Origin: Butyrivibrio sp. UBA3740
Lineage (GTDB): Bacteria > Bacillota > Clostridia > Lachnospirales > Lachnospiraceae
Reading direction: 5' to 3'
DNA: 6,019 nucleotides
NCBI GenBank assembly: GCA_002372465.1
Contig: DFGW01000236.1
Coordinates: forward strand, 1 to 6,019
Both the position numbers and the translations under genes were made by a program. This document shows positions 5,674-6,019 of the stretch, one piece after another. Position 1 is the stretch's first letter. The number at the start of each line of letters is the position of its first letter. The notes below the pieces were generated by a model. It worked only from the letters and a program-made list of their open reading frames with translations. It ran no database searches and had not been told where the DNA came from.

Positions 5674-5713
5674 GATATACGGATTGCTCCACTGTTCTCG
5701 CAATAACTATATC
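5674..5713. repeat. REP-like 40-nt hairpin repeat, copy 2
   Basis: GATATA (5674-5679) pairs with TATATC (5708-5713), and ATTGC (5683-5687) pairs with GCAAT (5700-5704). It shares its first 15 bases exactly with copy 1 at 5097-5136 and similar spacing afterwards. It fills most of the gap between the ligase stop and the ACT gene and may affect mRNA stability or the promoter there. Confidence 0.65.
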
Positions 5714-5715
5714 CC

Positions 5716-6019
5716 TTAGAGCTTTCTCTTATCCACAACTCGTACTGCCTTGCCTTCGGATCTTGCGATGGACTTAGGTGCAAGAAGTGAAACCTTGGCC
5801 TTGATACCAAGCATGGACTTGAGGTCGGCCATAAGCTTCTTCTGGCGATCTTCAACTTCACCCACGTTATCGGTGAACATCTCTGGAGTCATCTCAACCT
5901 GTACATCAAGGGTATCTGTGTTGTTGACACGGTCAACCACAATCTGGTAGTTGGCAGCATAGCCATTGTTCAAAAGAACTGTCTCTATCTCGCTTGGGAA
6001 TACATTTACGCCGCGGATG
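5716..6019 (-). CDS. paaK: Phenylacetate-CoA ligase-like protein, C-terminal end (start outside window)
   Basis: The reading frame enters from the right edge (first complete codon at 6018) and stops with TAA at 5718-5716, giving 100 codons. Family members are around 430 residues, so only the C-terminal domain is seen. It begins IRGVNVFPSEIE, a strong signature of the mobile C-terminal domain (AMP-binding_C_2) of PaaK-type adenylate-forming ligases. It ends with SIARSEGKAVRVVDKRKL, the usual tail, in which the Lys of SEGK is the conserved position. The enzyme would activate phenylacetate or a related aryl acid to its CoA ester using ATP. In Lachnospiraceae these paralogues often sit with an ACT protein, and the true substrate can differ, so the symbol is family level. 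It lies upstream of the ACT gene in the same direction, with a 77-nt gap holding a hairpin repeat and a possible promoter. Confidence 0.9.
   Translation of the reverse strand, partial: IRGVNVFPSEIETVLLNNGYAANYQIVVDRVNNTDTLDVQVEMTPEMFTDNVGEVEDRQKKLMADLKSMLGIKAKVSLLAPKSIARSEGKAVRVVDKRKL

Noticed and set aside
1..6019. CRISPR array, tRNA genes or prophage attachment site.
   Set aside because: No regularly spaced repeats, no tRNA cloverleaf and no integrase were seen on reading through.

Overview
The window looks like chromosomal DNA from a low-to-mid GC Firmicute, most likely Lachnospiraceae and possibly a Butyrivibrio-type rumen or gut anaerobe. The evidence is a leucyl-tRNA synthetase with the KMGKR and GSAGSSWYF sequence style I associate with that family, strong GGAGG ribosome sites, a PaaK-type ligase paired with a tandem-ACT protein, and a 7TM LytS-like sensor. 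The genus is an inference, since no rRNA or other marker is present.

Layout: (1) 1-1155, the 3' part of leuS on the plus strand. (2) 1156-2085, about 930 bases with no convincing protein gene. This is the most unusual part. It is a large imperfect inverted repeat made of two diverged copies of one roughly 380-400 nt unit that point away from a shared centre near 1600-1660. Each copy has a conserved promoter-like block, a long hairpin of about 200 nt whose stems keep pairing although their sequences differ, and an intrinsic terminator at the outer end. I read it as a divergent pair of paralogous structured noncoding RNAs that I do not recognise. (3) 2086-3633 (minus), a sodium:solute symporter. 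(4) 3779-5092 (plus), transcribed divergently from it, a 7TM sensor with a LytS/YpdA-type kinase domain in which the expected phospho-acceptor His is Glu. (5) 5144-5189, a strong bidirectional terminator shared by the sensor and the next gene. (6) 5204-5638 (minus), a tandem ACT-domain protein. (7) 5716-6019 (minus), the C-terminal end of a phenylacetate-CoA ligase-like protein, upstream of the ACT gene in the same direction. Two copies of a small 40-nt hairpin repeat flank the ACT gene.

How the genes relate: the ligase and ACT gene form a familiar functional pair in anaerobes that handle aryl or other organic acids. The symporter and sensor share a 145-bp divergent promoter region, so co-regulation is plausible, but no response regulator is in view. 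The two RNAs converge on leuS (left copy) and on the symporter (right copy), so their terminators also separate them from the neighbouring protein genes.
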